This document shows, piece by piece, positions 11,690-23,032 of a stretch of 64,000 nt of DNA. The DNA lies in contig NC_088679.1 in NCBI RefSeq assembly GCF_950023065.1, forward strand, positions 66,774,001-66,838,000. Reading direction: 5' to 3'. A program made the translations under genes and the position numbers. Within the stretch, counting starts at the first letter, position 1. Each line of letters begins with the position of its first letter. The DNA is from Planococcus citri. Lineage: Eukaryota > Arthropoda > Insecta > Hemiptera > Pseudococcidae. The notes under the pieces are model-generated. The model saw nothing but the letters and a program-made list of their open reading frames with translations. It did no database searches and was not told where the DNA came from.

Positions 11690-13665
11690 TAGTTTCTTCT
11701 TCCTTATAGAAAAGTAATTCCAGAATCCTCAGAAAGTTTGATTATTGGGCTGGTTTGGAGCACTCCTAATGATGGACGTAATGCATGGTTGCTGATTGGA
11801 GTTAATTTCATTAGGTCAGTTTTGGAAGCTACATATATTGTAAACAATGGATCCATAGTCCATTATTGATTGCAGATAGCTGACATAGATTTTTAACAAA
11901 GACTTTCTATCTGCTCCCTAGGCAGTATGGCCGAGTTTTATAAGTACCTAGGTTTAAGGTGTTGTTTGATCTCTGCTTGATTGTGTTGATGTGCGGTTTC
12001 CAATTCAATTTTTTTTTCAAGATGTAAGCCAAGGAATTTATGGTGCTGGACATTTTTGATTCGAGTTCCATATACAGTAAAAGCTTGTTATAACGCTCTT
12101 CAAGGGACTGGAGAAAAAGAGCATTGTAAGCTGAAGCGCGTTATAACTGAAAGTCTCATTTTAACGCTAATTAGCGTTATACCGCGAATTCTCGTTTTAA
12201 AGCAAGAAAAGCGTTATAAGGGAAGTGGAAACGTGAACTTTATTTTGAATTTTAACAACTGTTCCAGTTGGAAATAGAAAAATCTGAAATTTTATTTTGA
12301 TTTTGAGGTCTGCGATAATAATATAAATGATTTTTTGGCAAAATTTTGCCATAAAAGTTTTTTTTTTGCTTTTTTAAAAATCAAAACTTCAAAAATTGCA
12401 AAAAAAAACTGTTGCTGTGGCCAAAATTGTCAAAAAGTGATAATTTTTTACACATGAGTAAGCTTTTTTTTTTGCAAAAAATTGGGTTCTTGTTGTTAAA
12501 ATTATGAAAAAAATGTGATTTTTCCTGAATTTTATAGCGTTAAAACGCAATTTATAATTGCTTATGAGCATTATATTGCGATTAATTTTACATTCCTTTA
12601 AATGGCGATGTCAAGGGACCGGAAGAAATCAGCATTATAACGAAATCAGCGTTATATCCGAAAGCGTTATAACGAGCTTTTCTGTAGCTGCAGATCATCA
12701 GGGAATGTTCCTCTTTTATGATGGAAATTTATGACCAGTGTTTTATCAGCAGAGAAATGGAGACCTTGCTAGTGATCCACTTTTGCAGATGGTTTATGGT
12801 ATGCTGGAGTATGATCTCAATTTGGGTTATGGAGGAACCTCTAAGGTATACATGCAGAGATCATCTGCAAACAATGAGTATAGTCCACTGGTTTTTTTAT
12901 TTGCTGTTGGATATCGTTTAGTGCTACTATAAATGCAGGAGGGCTAGCAACTCCGCCTTGAGGTGATCCTATTTCTTGATTAAAGCAGCTAGAAAGTACT
13001 GTTCCAATTCAAATTCTAAATGTGCGATTGCTGAGGAAGGCATCAATGAAAAGAGATAGATTCCTATGAATTGATGGTTGCGCAAGGCTTTCATTTCTTG
13101 TCTTCTTTGGTATCTGATCAAAGGCTTTCTCTACATTGAAGAAAACACACACAGTGAATTGGCACATGGTGAAACCATCCATGATTTCCTGTTGAAGTTT
13201 GAGCAAGTGGTCCAAAGTAGAGTAATTTTTTCTAAAACCACACTGCTTTCTATCAAGAACACCATGTTCTTCCAAGTAATTCATTAATTAAGTGGTAACA
13301 AACTAGTCTTTCAAGTATCTTGCACAGTACAGAAGTTAATGCAATAGGCCGGTATAGCTGCTGGGATCAAGAAGCGATTTTCCAGGTTTTAGTATTGGAA
13401 CAACATAGGACTGCAACCAATTCTCTGGAATTTTGTGAGTTCTCCAGATTTCGTTGAAAAGATTCAGGATGATTTGGAGATTTTTAGAATTCATGTGTTT
13501 CAACATTTCAGCATGAATATTGTCTCGACCAGGTGACGAGTTCTTTGTAATTTCAACAGCATTTTTCAACTCTGCCAGAGTAAAGTCATTACTATATTCA
13601 GGATGTTCATTCTGTTCTTCAACAACTCTCCCAGCCCAAAATTCTTCAAAAAAAAACCTTTTCAA
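11690..13665 (-). pseudogene. Non-LTR retrotransposon reverse transcriptase pseudogene (Jockey/I-like)
   Basis: Read on the minus strand from 13665 downward, an open segment of about 109 residues carries TKNSSPGRDNIHAEMLKH and a KIPENWLQSYVVPILKPGKS segment, typical of the fingers of non-LTR RTs. After a frameshift, 13284-13009 gives KQCGFRKNYSTLDHLLKLQQ and an F-x-V-EKAFDQIP block (motif A, with Asp in KAFD). A further frame near 12990-12940 reads GSPQGGVASP (motif B). Near 12885-12855 the catalytic FADDL of motif C appears. Beyond the nested MITE, 12072-11700 gives HHKFLGLHLEKK and a SLGVLQTSPIIKL thumb motif. Several frameshifts and stops make it non-functional. The 5' end (ORF1, endonuclease) is absent, and no poly(A) end was found. 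Confidence 0.85.
12075..12684. mobile_element. Pogo-type MITE nested in the RT pseudogene (copy 1)
   Basis: The left end TA-CAGTAAAAGCTTGTTATAACGC is repeated inverted at the right end, GCGTTATAACGAGCTTTTCTG-TA, with a few differences including one missing base. CAGT ends and a TA duplication are typical of pogo/Tigger-like Tc1/mariner relatives. Internal sequence repeats the theme GCGTTATA several times (12141, 12173, 12211, 12634, 12648), forming subterminal repeats. It interrupts the RT pseudogene between the FADD region and the KFLGL region, so it inserted later. No transposase is encoded. Confidence 0.85.
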
Positions 13666-14743
13666 GAAAAATATTTTTTGATCTTCCAGTAACGTTGGCC
13701 CCCTTATACAGAAGTTCTCAGCATCCTAAAGTTGAAAAGGTTGAAAAAAGATGAAAAAAATTAAATAGGCCCATGCTTTTCAAAATTCCTCTGCATACCT
13801 AATTCGATAAGCATGCAATCATTTTTTAGAAATTTTTGGTGGCTCAAAACCACTTTTCATCTCCGGGAGGGGGGGGAGAGACTCCAAACCATTGAATCAT
13901 GCTTTTCTGCTTAAAATGGACCAAAACAATGGATTAGAGCGTATCAATGCGAACATTTCAACTTTTTTAATTTTTCTTATTTTTTGAGCAGGCTCAAATT
14001 CCACTTTGGTAGCAAGTTAAGGAGAGGAGGGGATGTAAATTTTTCTCATTTTTTGCAACTCAATTACAAGATGAAGGGCTAAAATTTTTAGCCAATTTTT
14101 CTGGGAATGATAGAATTTTCAAAACAAATATCACTAGTTCAAATAAGGGACATTCCAATAATGATTACAGTGATTGAACAAACGCCTCAGAAATTAAATT
14201 GGATCATTTTTTAAAATTTTGAATCAGCATTTCACGTTGTTTTTCGAAAAATTTGACCTCTTTAGAAATATTTTCAGCAATGCTATCAAGATGATAAAAA
14301 AAAATAACTGTCATTTGTTTTTTTGTTTTTTTTACTGATTCGGGCAATTTTTCAAGTGTTTTTTTATAACAACTTCCCCCCCCTTCTACTTCCTCTGAAA
14401 ATCCGTTGAACGCTCTATGAGTTGAACAGCTGGCGGAACTCGAAAATGGGGTACCTACAAATACAATTTAAGCCTTTCGCCTCGACTGAGTCGCCAAAAA
14501 TTGAGGAATAAGTTGCAGCGTGCGCTTGAAATTTCCGTTGATGGTATATTTTTTTGGCTTCTCTTTCGACTCACCTTCGTTTGTCGGGTCCAACAATTTT
14601 TTTGGGGTTTTTTGAAATCGGCAATAATGACAAAAATATTGATACCAGTCACCACTGCTTTCCAAAATACTTCCCTATTTCCAAAAATAATATTTTTCGA
14701 TGTAAGGTAACATTTTTAAGACACGAATTTACCTATAATAAGT
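13666..14743. other. AT-rich noncoding stretch
   Basis: No supported gene. Opposite-strand frames at 14455-14745 overlap one another and have no recognisable composition. A G-run lies near 13868. Confidence 0.4.
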
Positions 14744-15061
14744 AATGAGTGATTTGCAAATTTTCAACTGCTTAGTGGAAAATTAAAAGTGGTCTTGGAT
14801 TTTGACGGTAATGGCCTAGGTCGACGCAGAATCTCAAATGTTATCTTTTGGAACTGGTACATTTTTTCCAAAACAGTTTGGGTGGGGGTTGGAGCAAAAC
14901 ACCTTGGTTTTTATTTGAAAATGCTCCCTCATCGAGGACCCATATCTCCCCTTCAGGGACATTTTCGGAGCTAAAATGTTTTCTAAGTGATCTACAACCC
15001 AAAATGAGGGCTTCTACTGAATTTTATCAAAATCCTTCGACGTTTTTTTCGCGATCCATCC
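14744..15061. mobile_element. Solo arm of foldback-like family FB5
   Basis: In inverted orientation this matches the left part of the element at 7901-8712. Shared landmarks are GATTTGCAAATTTTCAAC, GTCTTGGATTTTGACGG, a CATATCTC block and a closing TCGCGATCCATCC. It is diverged, and only one arm is present. Confidence 0.55.
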
Positions 15062-15479
15062 TAATGCAGGGCTATATGCTAAAACAAATCTGTATAGATA
15101 TGACATATGACTTTTGGAATGAATTTTTATCATCTCTCCTCCTCGTGTATATTTTCAAACTCAAACCGATACAAAATGATTCAATTTTCCAAATTCATAA
15201 CGCTGGACATTTCAGTTTTTGAGAATTCAAACCGTCGCTCGTCGATACAATTTTCGAAGAAAAATTGCCTGATACGAAAATATGCCCGGCTTATACGTAT
15301 GAAAATTAATCATAATAAAGTTTGTTTGCGTTAAGAAGACTGTGTAATATAGCGAGTGGGTTAGAAATGGTGATCCACGGGCTGATGGCGATGTCGGTTT
15401 TATAAGAAAAAGCCGGGCATATCGTCGGTTTAGCAGGGAAAATCCGACATTTTGAGGATTTGTGACGTTTCAACACGTA
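15062..15479. other. Noncoding stretch
   Basis: No gene or repeat was recognised. Two inverted CCGGCATAT/ATATGCCCGGC-like strings occur near 15280 and 15413. Confidence 0.35.
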
Positions 15480-16545
15480 TAAATTACAGACACGCAAACG
15501 TCGTGGCGACTCGCTTTACGAATGGGCTTTATTACAACCAAGAAGGAAACTTCTTTAAATGAATATCTTGAACGAGGCAACGATGGGGGGGCTGGGGTGG
15601 TGCGCAAACCGAGGGAAAATGGACGAGTGGGTGAAAAAGCTGTCCAGTTCGGCGATGAGGCAAAGCGTTGCACCGCCATGCCTTTCGCTTCGTTCGCGTC
15701 GTTGTTTTTGAGGTGAAAGTCGAAAATATACGAGAACGGACTAATAAAATATCCTCCCTGCGACCGACATCGTCTTCTCCGCCGCCGCATCCACACGTCG
15801 CTAAAGCACCGGAGAATACAATAATGATCGCACACCGCCGCTATCATATTTTTCATATAAGTTTTTCTTTTAACTTAGCTTCCCGGTAACAACTTTCGTA
15901 TTATAAACGCGTAACTATATTTCAATGTTTTCTCTTCTTCTTCTTCTTTTTTTTCTTATTTTTATTCCGCTTTCTTTCTTCTTCGTCTTATATATGTACT
16001 CGTATTCTGTTCTGCTTCTCAGCTTCTCTTCTCGTTCGTATCGCCATATTTTCTTCTATCCGCTGGGCCCTGCGCCTCGCCGCGCCTTCTAAACCCCTAT
16101 ATACGATTTCTGTCCGTCAAAAATTTTTATTATCACTTGCTCGCTTTTCGCAGCGTTTTTCCCTTAATTAATCGCACGTTTGACTTAAGTTTTGGTAATT
16201 TTATTTTCTTCCTCGGTTCGCATCTTTCATTATTCTTTCGAGCATGCGAGTATTTTTCTAGCACGTTTCACTCTCGTGTGAGTGTAAAACCGTATACGCT
16301 GCTTCGCTATATACGAAATATACAATCTGCGAGCACCTTATCTCCCTGATGAACTCGTATCTTCTTTATTTATATCAACACGTTGATTATCACCGGAGAG
16401 ACGTGTTGTGTCGATTAACAAAGTAAAAAGAAAAGAATAGCGAATACGAATATAGAGAATTCATTCTCATAGATGGAAGAACTCCTCTCATTTCTCGTCT
16501 CAAATCATGCTGAACCAATAATTCAAATCGTTGAAATATAGTTTT
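15480..16545. other. Unique CpG-richer block
   Basis: High CG density at 15480-15830, followed by T/C-rich tracts (15925-16060) and mixed unique sequence. It contains the exon candidate at 15522-15712. The overlapping minus-strand frame (15470-15856) is arginine-rich and looks like a shadow of the CG-rich sequence. Confidence 0.4.
15522..15712 (+). CDS. Candidate coding exon ending at a splice donor, product unknown
   Basis: An ATG at 15522 (context TACGAATGG) opens a 64-codon frame starting MGFITTKKETSLNEYLERGN, with later KPRENGRVGEKAVQFGDEAK. The frame ends exactly at GAG followed by GTGAAAG, a usable donor; without splicing the next codon is TGA. Composition is charged and soluble and the region is CG-rich. 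A long open frame also exists on the opposite strand, so chance is a serious alternative. No family is recognised. Confidence 0.25.
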
Positions 16546-16571
16546 TAATGTTTATTTTTTGTCTAAAAGAC

Positions 16572-18635
16572 TTAGTCCGGCATATGACAATAGGAGTAAT
16601 TGCACCCCCCCCCCCCCCGCCGATCCTCCGGGACAACTTTTTTCTTAAAGGGGACATCCTAAGGAACATTTTAAAGCAAACTTGCCAAAAAAAAAGTTGG
16701 CCTTACTTACAAAATGGCGGCCATTTTGATTGACAGGTCAGCCGAAATCGCAGGTTTGCGTTTTAACATAGGACTTGCACAAACTTTTTCAAACTTTACA
16801 AAGGTAGATCGAAAGATCATGCAAAAATTTATCACCTGTCAAAATTTCAAGTGCTAAAGTGCGTTTATCGATTTTTGGTGAATTTTTGAAAATCCAATTT
16901 AGGCCAAAAATGAGGGAAAAAATCAAAATTTTACCAAATTGACCAAGAAAGCTGAAATTTGGGATATACCCTATTTTCGACATGCCAAATCGATTGGAAA
17001 CGGTTTCAACCCGTTTAGAGCAGTTTTGGAGCCTCCAGCAGATTTTTGAAACTCAAAATTCCCACAAAATTCCATCAAATTGGAATTGTAAAGCTGAAAT
17101 TTATTCTAAAAACTAATTTCAATACGCTAGGAAGTACTGCAGGTGAATTTCAAGTCGTTTTGGAGCCTCCAGCGACTTTTTGAAAATTCCTGATGCCTCC
17201 AGCAGATTTTTGAAACTTTAAATTTTCACAAAATTTCATCAAATGGAGATGGAAAGCTGAAATTTACTCTTTTCTCCAATTTTAACACCCCCTGAAAACG
17301 ACTTCTGGTGGATTTCAAGTCATTTTAGAGCCTCCAACGACTTTTTAGAAAATTACTGGAATCTCCAGTGCATTTTTGAAACTTGAAATTTCCCCAAAAT
17401 TTCATCAAACCAAGATGGAGAGTTGAAATTAATTCTGCAAACTAATTTCAATACGCTACGAAGTTGACTGCTGGTGAATTTCAAGTCGTTTTGGAGTCTC
17501 CAGGAACTTTTTGAAAGGTTGTATGACGTTTTTTTGGAAAATTGAAATTTCCTAAAAGTGGCTGGAAGCTTCAAAACCCTTTTGAACCCACCATGTAGTC
17601 TGCGAAGTAAATTCCAGCTTGCCAACTCCATTTGATAAATTAATGTTGGGGAAATTTCAAGTTTCGAAAATCTGCTGGAGGCTCCAGTAATTTTCAAAAA
17701 AGTCACTGGAGGCCCTAAAATGACTTGAACCCACCTGAAGTCGTCTTCAGAGGGTGTTAAAATTGGAGTGTAGAGTAAATTTCAGCTTTCCATCTCCATT
17801 TGAAGAAATTTTGTGAAAATTTAAAGTTTCAAAAATCTGCTGGAGGCTCCAGTAATTTTCAAAAAAAGTCGCTGGTGGCCCTAAAATTTCTTGAACCCAC
17901 CTGAAGTCGTCTTCAGAGCGTGTTGAAATAGGAGTATAGAGTAAATTTCAACCTGCCATCTCCATTTGATGAAATTTTGTGAAAATTTAAAGTTTCAAAA
18001 ATCTGCTGGAGGCATCAGGAATTTTCAAAAAGTCGCTGGAGGCTACAAAACGACTTGAAATTCACCTGCAGTACTTCGTAGCGTATTGAAATTAGTTTTT
18101 AGAATAAATTTCAGCTTTACAATTCCAATTTGATGGAATTTTGTGGGAATTTCGAGTTTCAAAAATCTGCTGGAGGCTCCAGAACTGCTCTAAACAGGTT
18201 GAAACCGTTTCCAATCGATTTGGCATGTCGAAAATAGGGTATATCCCAAATTTCAGCTTTCTTGGTCAATTTGGTAAAATTTTGATTTTTTCCCTCATTT
18301 TTGGCCTAAATTGGATTTTCAAAAATTCACCAAAAATCGATAAACGCACATTAGCACTTGAAATTTTGACAGGTGATGAATTTTTGCATGATCTTTCGAT
18401 CTACCTTTGTAAAGTTTGAAAAAGTTTGTGCAAGTCCTATGTTAAAACGCAAAATCTGCGATTTCGGCTGACCTGTCAATCAAAATGGCCGCCATTTTGT
18501 AAGTAAGGCCAACTTTTTTTTTGGCAAGTTTGCTTTAAAATGTTCCTTAGGATGTCCCCTTTAAGAAAAAAGTTGTCCCGGATGATCGGCGGGGGGGGGG
18601 GGTGCAATTACTCCTATTGTCATATGCCGGACTAA
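16572..18635. mobile_element. Foldback element FB1, complete palindrome (copy A)
   Basis: The element begins TTAGTCCGGCATATGACAAT and ends with its exact reverse complement, ATTGTCATATGCCGGACTAA. The two halves mirror each other about position 17604. Each arm runs inward through a C- or G-run, ATGGCGGCCAT, GATTTCGGCTGACCTG, TAGATCGAAAGATCATGC and a ~470-base outer region. A tandem zone of ~160-172-base units follows, each with CTGGAGGCTCCAG (landmarks near 17033, 17204, 17363, then inverted near 17654, 17826, 17992, 18158). No transposase is encoded; the 64- and 92-residue frames are arm translations. The near-perfect outer arms indicate recent formation or gene conversion. No clear target-site duplication is visible outside the repeats. 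Confidence 0.9.
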
Positions 18636-20814
18636 CTTGAGCTTTTTCTGAATCTAAAAATGATTTTTTTCCAAAATTTCAAATTTGCAACTTTATTAAT
18701 TTGAACAAACAAGTCTGTTAATTCTACAAAAAAATTAAATATATTCAGGACCATCCCATTACAGGCCCAAGTACAAAGCTACCTGGAGTCATACCTTACC
18801 TTAATAGGTAGTTATCCTTAAAGGGTTGTATGTAATTCAACGTAACCCTTTCTCTTCGAATGAACGTTAGATTAGAATATCACAAGGCGGAGCTTGGAGA
18901 TGTTTTTTTATTCGCGAGGTGATTTAAATAGAAGGGTATTTTTTAACTCGAGCGAACCCTATCACATGGCAGGTTTTTTTTCACCCTTTCGATTCGACGA
19001 GATGGGGTTAATATATGCGCAGCGGTTACACGAAGATGATTGGTTGATTTGAATATTTCCTTTCTCGACTTGGGGTGTTTTGAAGAGCTCGTGAAAATAG
19101 TCTGATGACGAGCAATATGTACCTACATACTTATCTGAATATTGCACGCTGAAATCTACGTATACAATTTTTGTTTTCTCTTTCGAATACTTTTTTGGAG
19201 GGGTTATTTTTATGCGACTTTAAGAAAATACACTTAGGTAGTGCTTAGACTTATGTCCTCAGAGGTATTTGTAAGAAACTGGAGACAATGTAATAGAATG
19301 ATACGTTTCATAACCATGATTGCGTATAAAAATATGGATTATATCAAGGTCGTTAAACTGAATGATACCTATAAATATACTCGGTTGATATTATTATAAA
19401 AATTTTACCCGTTACCCTTTTTTTCTTCTTCTTGTTTCTCCATTAGAGCTCATAAAAAATGTAAAAAGTAAAAAATTGGTCTTGCGCTATTGATATTATT
19501 TTAAAGGTCGATGGTCTGAAAAAGCAAGTTTTTACTTTCATTTTTTACTTTCAGTTTTCGTTCGAGTATTCGTCCTGCAGTTTTCACGTGGCGATGGTAT
19601 TTTGTTTCACTTCGCGTTGAAAGGGAAGACGAAAAAGTGCTGCGAGAAAAAGACAGTTTCTTTATTTTCAAAATTTTCTCGAATTTTGATAAAAGTTCAT
19701 AATTTTAAAACAAAAGTGGAAAAAATGGAAAATATTTTTGATTCGTTTAGTGAAAAAATCACCTATTTCGATCAAAATTTAGTAAATAGATGGGTAATAA
19801 ATTACGCTGGATGAAAAATTCTTTTAAAATTTTCAAACTATTTGGTACCGCTGCAGAAAGTTGCCTTCAGGAGTCTCAAACTGACTGTAGTGAACTCCTA
19901 GAGATTTGCATCTTATTTTAAATCCTTTTTTAATTCCAAAAAAATTGAAAATCTTTTATTTTTTTATTTTTTTCAAATTTAAAAAAAACAGAGTGTGACG
20001 AAAATGAGTAAAAATAACGTCAACATTTTTTTTAAAAAAGGACAGTTTTTTGTACAAAAAATTCTGAAAAAATATACGTTGTAAATCCAGATGAGATACA
20101 CAATTACCTATTATATTTTTTTATGATTGCGCCGCTGATGGAAGTTACCCAAAATGCGCGTTTTGGCCAGAAGATGTCGCTTGAAAAAATTTCAAATAAT
20201 TCCATAAATAAACCTTGAGTGTCCAATATTCCTCCAAGTTTGAAAAAAAATCGGCTGATAACAACTGCCAAAGTAGAAAATTTTCAATTGAAATTGCAAT
20301 TTCAGCCCATTTGAAGGGGATAGTGGTGATTTGGCGGTCTAAAAATTTTTATGTCAGAGCTTTTGGAACGTAAGGAACGATTTACGCTGGTTGGTTTCAA
20401 AATAATGAAAAAAATTGTTTATATGTATAATTTGATCTACTCTGTTGTGGGCCTATTCAACTTTTGGATCACATTTTGATAACTTTCATTTCATCCAAAA
20501 ATCCATCAAGAAACGCTGTACTCATGTTTTGATCGTGCTTTGGTGTGAAGGGAACCTCTTGATCTCTCGGATTTCAATTTCGCCAATTTTCATCCAAGCA
20601 AGAGGGAGGCGGGGTGAATTTCTTGAAAAAATCACTCCAAAAATTGCCTGAATGAGTGAAAACCCCAAATGGACACATATTTAATTTCAATCATTTTAAT
20701 AGCATTGCTAAAAATATCTCAAAGAGCTCAAATCTTTCAAAAAACTATGTGAAATTCCGAAAATCATTTCAAAAAATTTCAAAATAAAAAATGAGCCAAT
20801 TAGGTCATTCACCT
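18636..20814. other. AT-rich noncoding stretch
   Basis: No gene supported. The frame at 19602-19814 (70 residues) is Lys/Phe-rich, as expected for A/T-run DNA. GTACCTAC-type strings occur near 19120. Confidence 0.4.
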
Positions 20815-21164
20815 GTCAATTTGGTTTTCCTAGGTCTAGGTCGTCTGGCTTCCTGTCCGTTCTCTCGAGGTCATTGTCTTCCCATCAGACCTCTTGACCT
20901 AATTGACCCATCTGCCTAGCTTCTCAAGGTTGTCTGCTTTCCTTTCTGTCCTATCAAAAGGTAATTGACCCCTTCAATATGACTTTCCAAGGTCGTCTGA
21001 TTGCATTTCGGACTAATTAAGGCAATTGACCCGGCACTGTGACATCCTAAGGTCGCCTGACCTCTTAAGATCGTTGGTTCGTCTCCCTGGCTTCTCAAGG
21101 CCACTGACCCGTCTGGCTGGCTTCTAAAGGTTATCTGCCTGTCTGTCTGTCCGAGCTCTTACAA
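20815..21164. repeat. Degenerate minisatellite with GGTCATTGACC units
   Basis: A C/T-rich patch of loosely repeated units built around AAGGTC(A/G)TTGACCC, GTCTG and CTTCTCAAGG occurs about every 30-45 bases (for example 20870, 20903, 20963, 21015, 21045, 21100). The core GGTCATTGACC is itself an inverted repeat. The same units in the same orientation reappear on the other side of palindrome FB2 at about 22660-22760. Confidence 0.6.
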
Positions 21165-22652
21165 GGGAACCTCTTGAGGTATCCGCTTCCGATTTGAACG
21201 GGACCGTGATTTCTGGAAAGAGCATGTTCTAAAACTCCCAAATCCAAATTTTCAGTTGCCCAAGTTTATTTTTAGATTTTTGACGAATTTTTGAAAATTC
21301 AAAATTCACTATTTTGGTGATTTATGCTTTTTTTAAAAAAAGTACGTACTTGATCAGTAAAAATGTTCAAAATAAGTCCTAAAACTGATATTAACCCCCC
21401 CCCATCCAAATTTCGCCATTTCCAGCCATTCTGGAGCCTCAAGCGCTATTTTTAAATTTCTCCAGAATTTTGAATTTGCTCCAGAAGGCGTGAATATGAA
21501 GTTGGGCAGCTCAAAATCGAGTTGTGTGTTATACTCGATCTGTTTAACGAGTTTATCCACATTTGAGTCGGTTTTGAAAGGGACACTTCAAGAGTGGTTT
21601 TTTGACCAGCTTTTTTCATAATTAAGTAATAAGAAATCCAAAACAATCAAAATTTTACTGTTTGTGAGGAAATTTTTGAAATTTGCGCGAATCGCTGTAT
21701 TTCGTCCACAACAAACCCCCTGAGGCCGAGTTCCGCCATTTCCAGCCATTCTGGAGCCTCCAGCGTGATTTTTAAATTTCTCCAGAATTTTTAATTTGCT
21801 TCAGAAGGCGTGAATATGAAGTTGGGCAGCTAAAAATCGAGTTGTGTGTTATACTCGATCTGTTCAACGGGTTTATCCACATTTGAGTCGGTTTTGGGAG
21901 GGACACCTCAAGAGTGGTTTTTTGACCAGCTTTTCTCATAATTAATAAGAAATTCAAAAAAATCAAAATTTTACCGTTTGTGAGGAAATTTTTGAAATTT
22001 GCGCGAATAGCTGTATTTCGTTCTCAAAAAACCCCACGAGGCTGAGTTCCGCCATTTTCAGCCATTCTGGAGCCTCCAGCGCGATTTTTAAATTTGTCCA
22101 GAATTTTTAATTTGCTCCAGAAGGCATGAATATGAAGTTGGGCAGCTAAAAATCGAGTTGTGTGTTGAGTATACTCGATCTGTTCAACGGGTTTATCCAC
22201 ATTTGAGCCGCTGGTCAAAAAACCACTCTTGAGGTGTCCCTCCCAAATCGGCTCAAATGTGGATAAACTCGTTGAACAGATCGAGTATAACACACAACTC
22301 GATTTTTAGCTGCCCAACTTCATATTCACGCCTTCTGGAGCATATTCAAAATTCTGGAGAAATTGAAAAATAGCGCTGGAGGCTCCAGAATGGCTGGAAA
22401 TGGCGAAATTTCGATTTGGGGGGTTATTATCAGTTTTAGGACTTATTTTGAACTTTTCTACTGATCAAGTACGTACTTTTTAAAGAAGAGCATAAATCAC
22501 CAAAATAGTCAATTTTGGATTTTCAAAAATTCGCCAAAAATCGAAAAATGAACTTGGGCAGCTGAAAATTCGGATTTGGGGGTTTTAAAACATGCTCTTT
22601 CCAAAAATCGCGATCCCGTTCAAATCGGAGGCGGACACATCAAGAGGTTCCC
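21165..22652. mobile_element. Foldback element FB2 with internal 316-320-base tandem repeats
   Basis: The ends GGGAACCTCTTGA (21165) and TCAAGAGGTTCCC (22652) are inverted. The arms continue through TCCGATTTGAACGGGA, GAGCATGTTTTA, AGTACGTACTTGATCAG and CCATTCTGGAGCCTC. The left half contains three direct copies of a unit starting GCCATTTCCAGCCATTCTGG (21415, 21735, 22051; spacing 320 and 316). The right half holds a single inverted copy. The strand switch is near 22205, where GGTCAAAAAACCACTC appears as the reverse of GAGTGGTTTTTTGACC. No coding capacity; the similar frames at 21354-22293 are repeat translations. Confidence 0.85.
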
Positions 22653-22784
22653 ATCCCTTGTTAGGTTCATTGACCCTTCAATATGGATTCCAAAAGTTTT
22701 CTGTCTGCATACCAGACCTATAAAGGTCATTGACCCGTCTGCACAATTTTTACCAAAAGCAGGACTTTGTGACTGTAACGCTGA
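22653..22784. repeat. Right flank of FB2: minisatellite units
   Basis: Contains TTCATTGACCCTTCAATATG and GGTCATTGACCCGTCTGCAC, matching units in 20815-21164 in direct orientation. The palindrome therefore appears to sit inside, or to carry, the minisatellite. Confidence 0.55.
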
Positions 22785-22960
22785 AAAGGAAATGTAACCA
22801 GTTGGAAGAGAATAAAAAAATGAATGTTTTCGTAAATTATTATCCACTTATTGATATTACTCGTATTGTATTTTTTCTTTTCTTTTTTTCATCAAGAAAG
22901 TAGAGCCAAGATCGGGAATAGTTGAATTTCTGACAATTTTTTCAGAAAGGAATTTGAATA
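22785..22960 (+). repeat. Dispersed repeat R1 (copy 1)
   Basis: Starts AACCAGTTGGAAGAGAATAA, continues with TTTTCGTAAATTA and ends around AGAGCCAAGATCGGGAATAG. The same order occurs at 52155-52330 (direct) and 57016-57215 (inverted). In all three places FB2-type sequence lies next to it. Confidence 0.6.
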
Positions 22961-23032
22961 TATATTTTTGTCTTTCATAGTCATCAACGTACGTACTTCA
23001 TTTTCTTAATTTTTCATCACAATTTAACGAGT

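Noticed and set aside
15470..15856. 128-codon minus-strand frame
   Set aside because: Arg-rich shadow of a CG-rich stretch that also has open frames on the plus strand; no family match.
16789..18419. Near-identical 64-92-residue frames (with IPNFSFLGQFGKILIF) at 16789, 18141 and 55941
   Set aside because: They are translations of the FB1 arm in opposite orientations. They carry no recognisable domain, and their conservation is explained by the DNA repeat.
21354..22293. Similar frames with LFTSGSN/PTQMWINSLNRSS wording that might look like a gene family
   Set aside because: They follow the 316-320-base tandem units of FB2.
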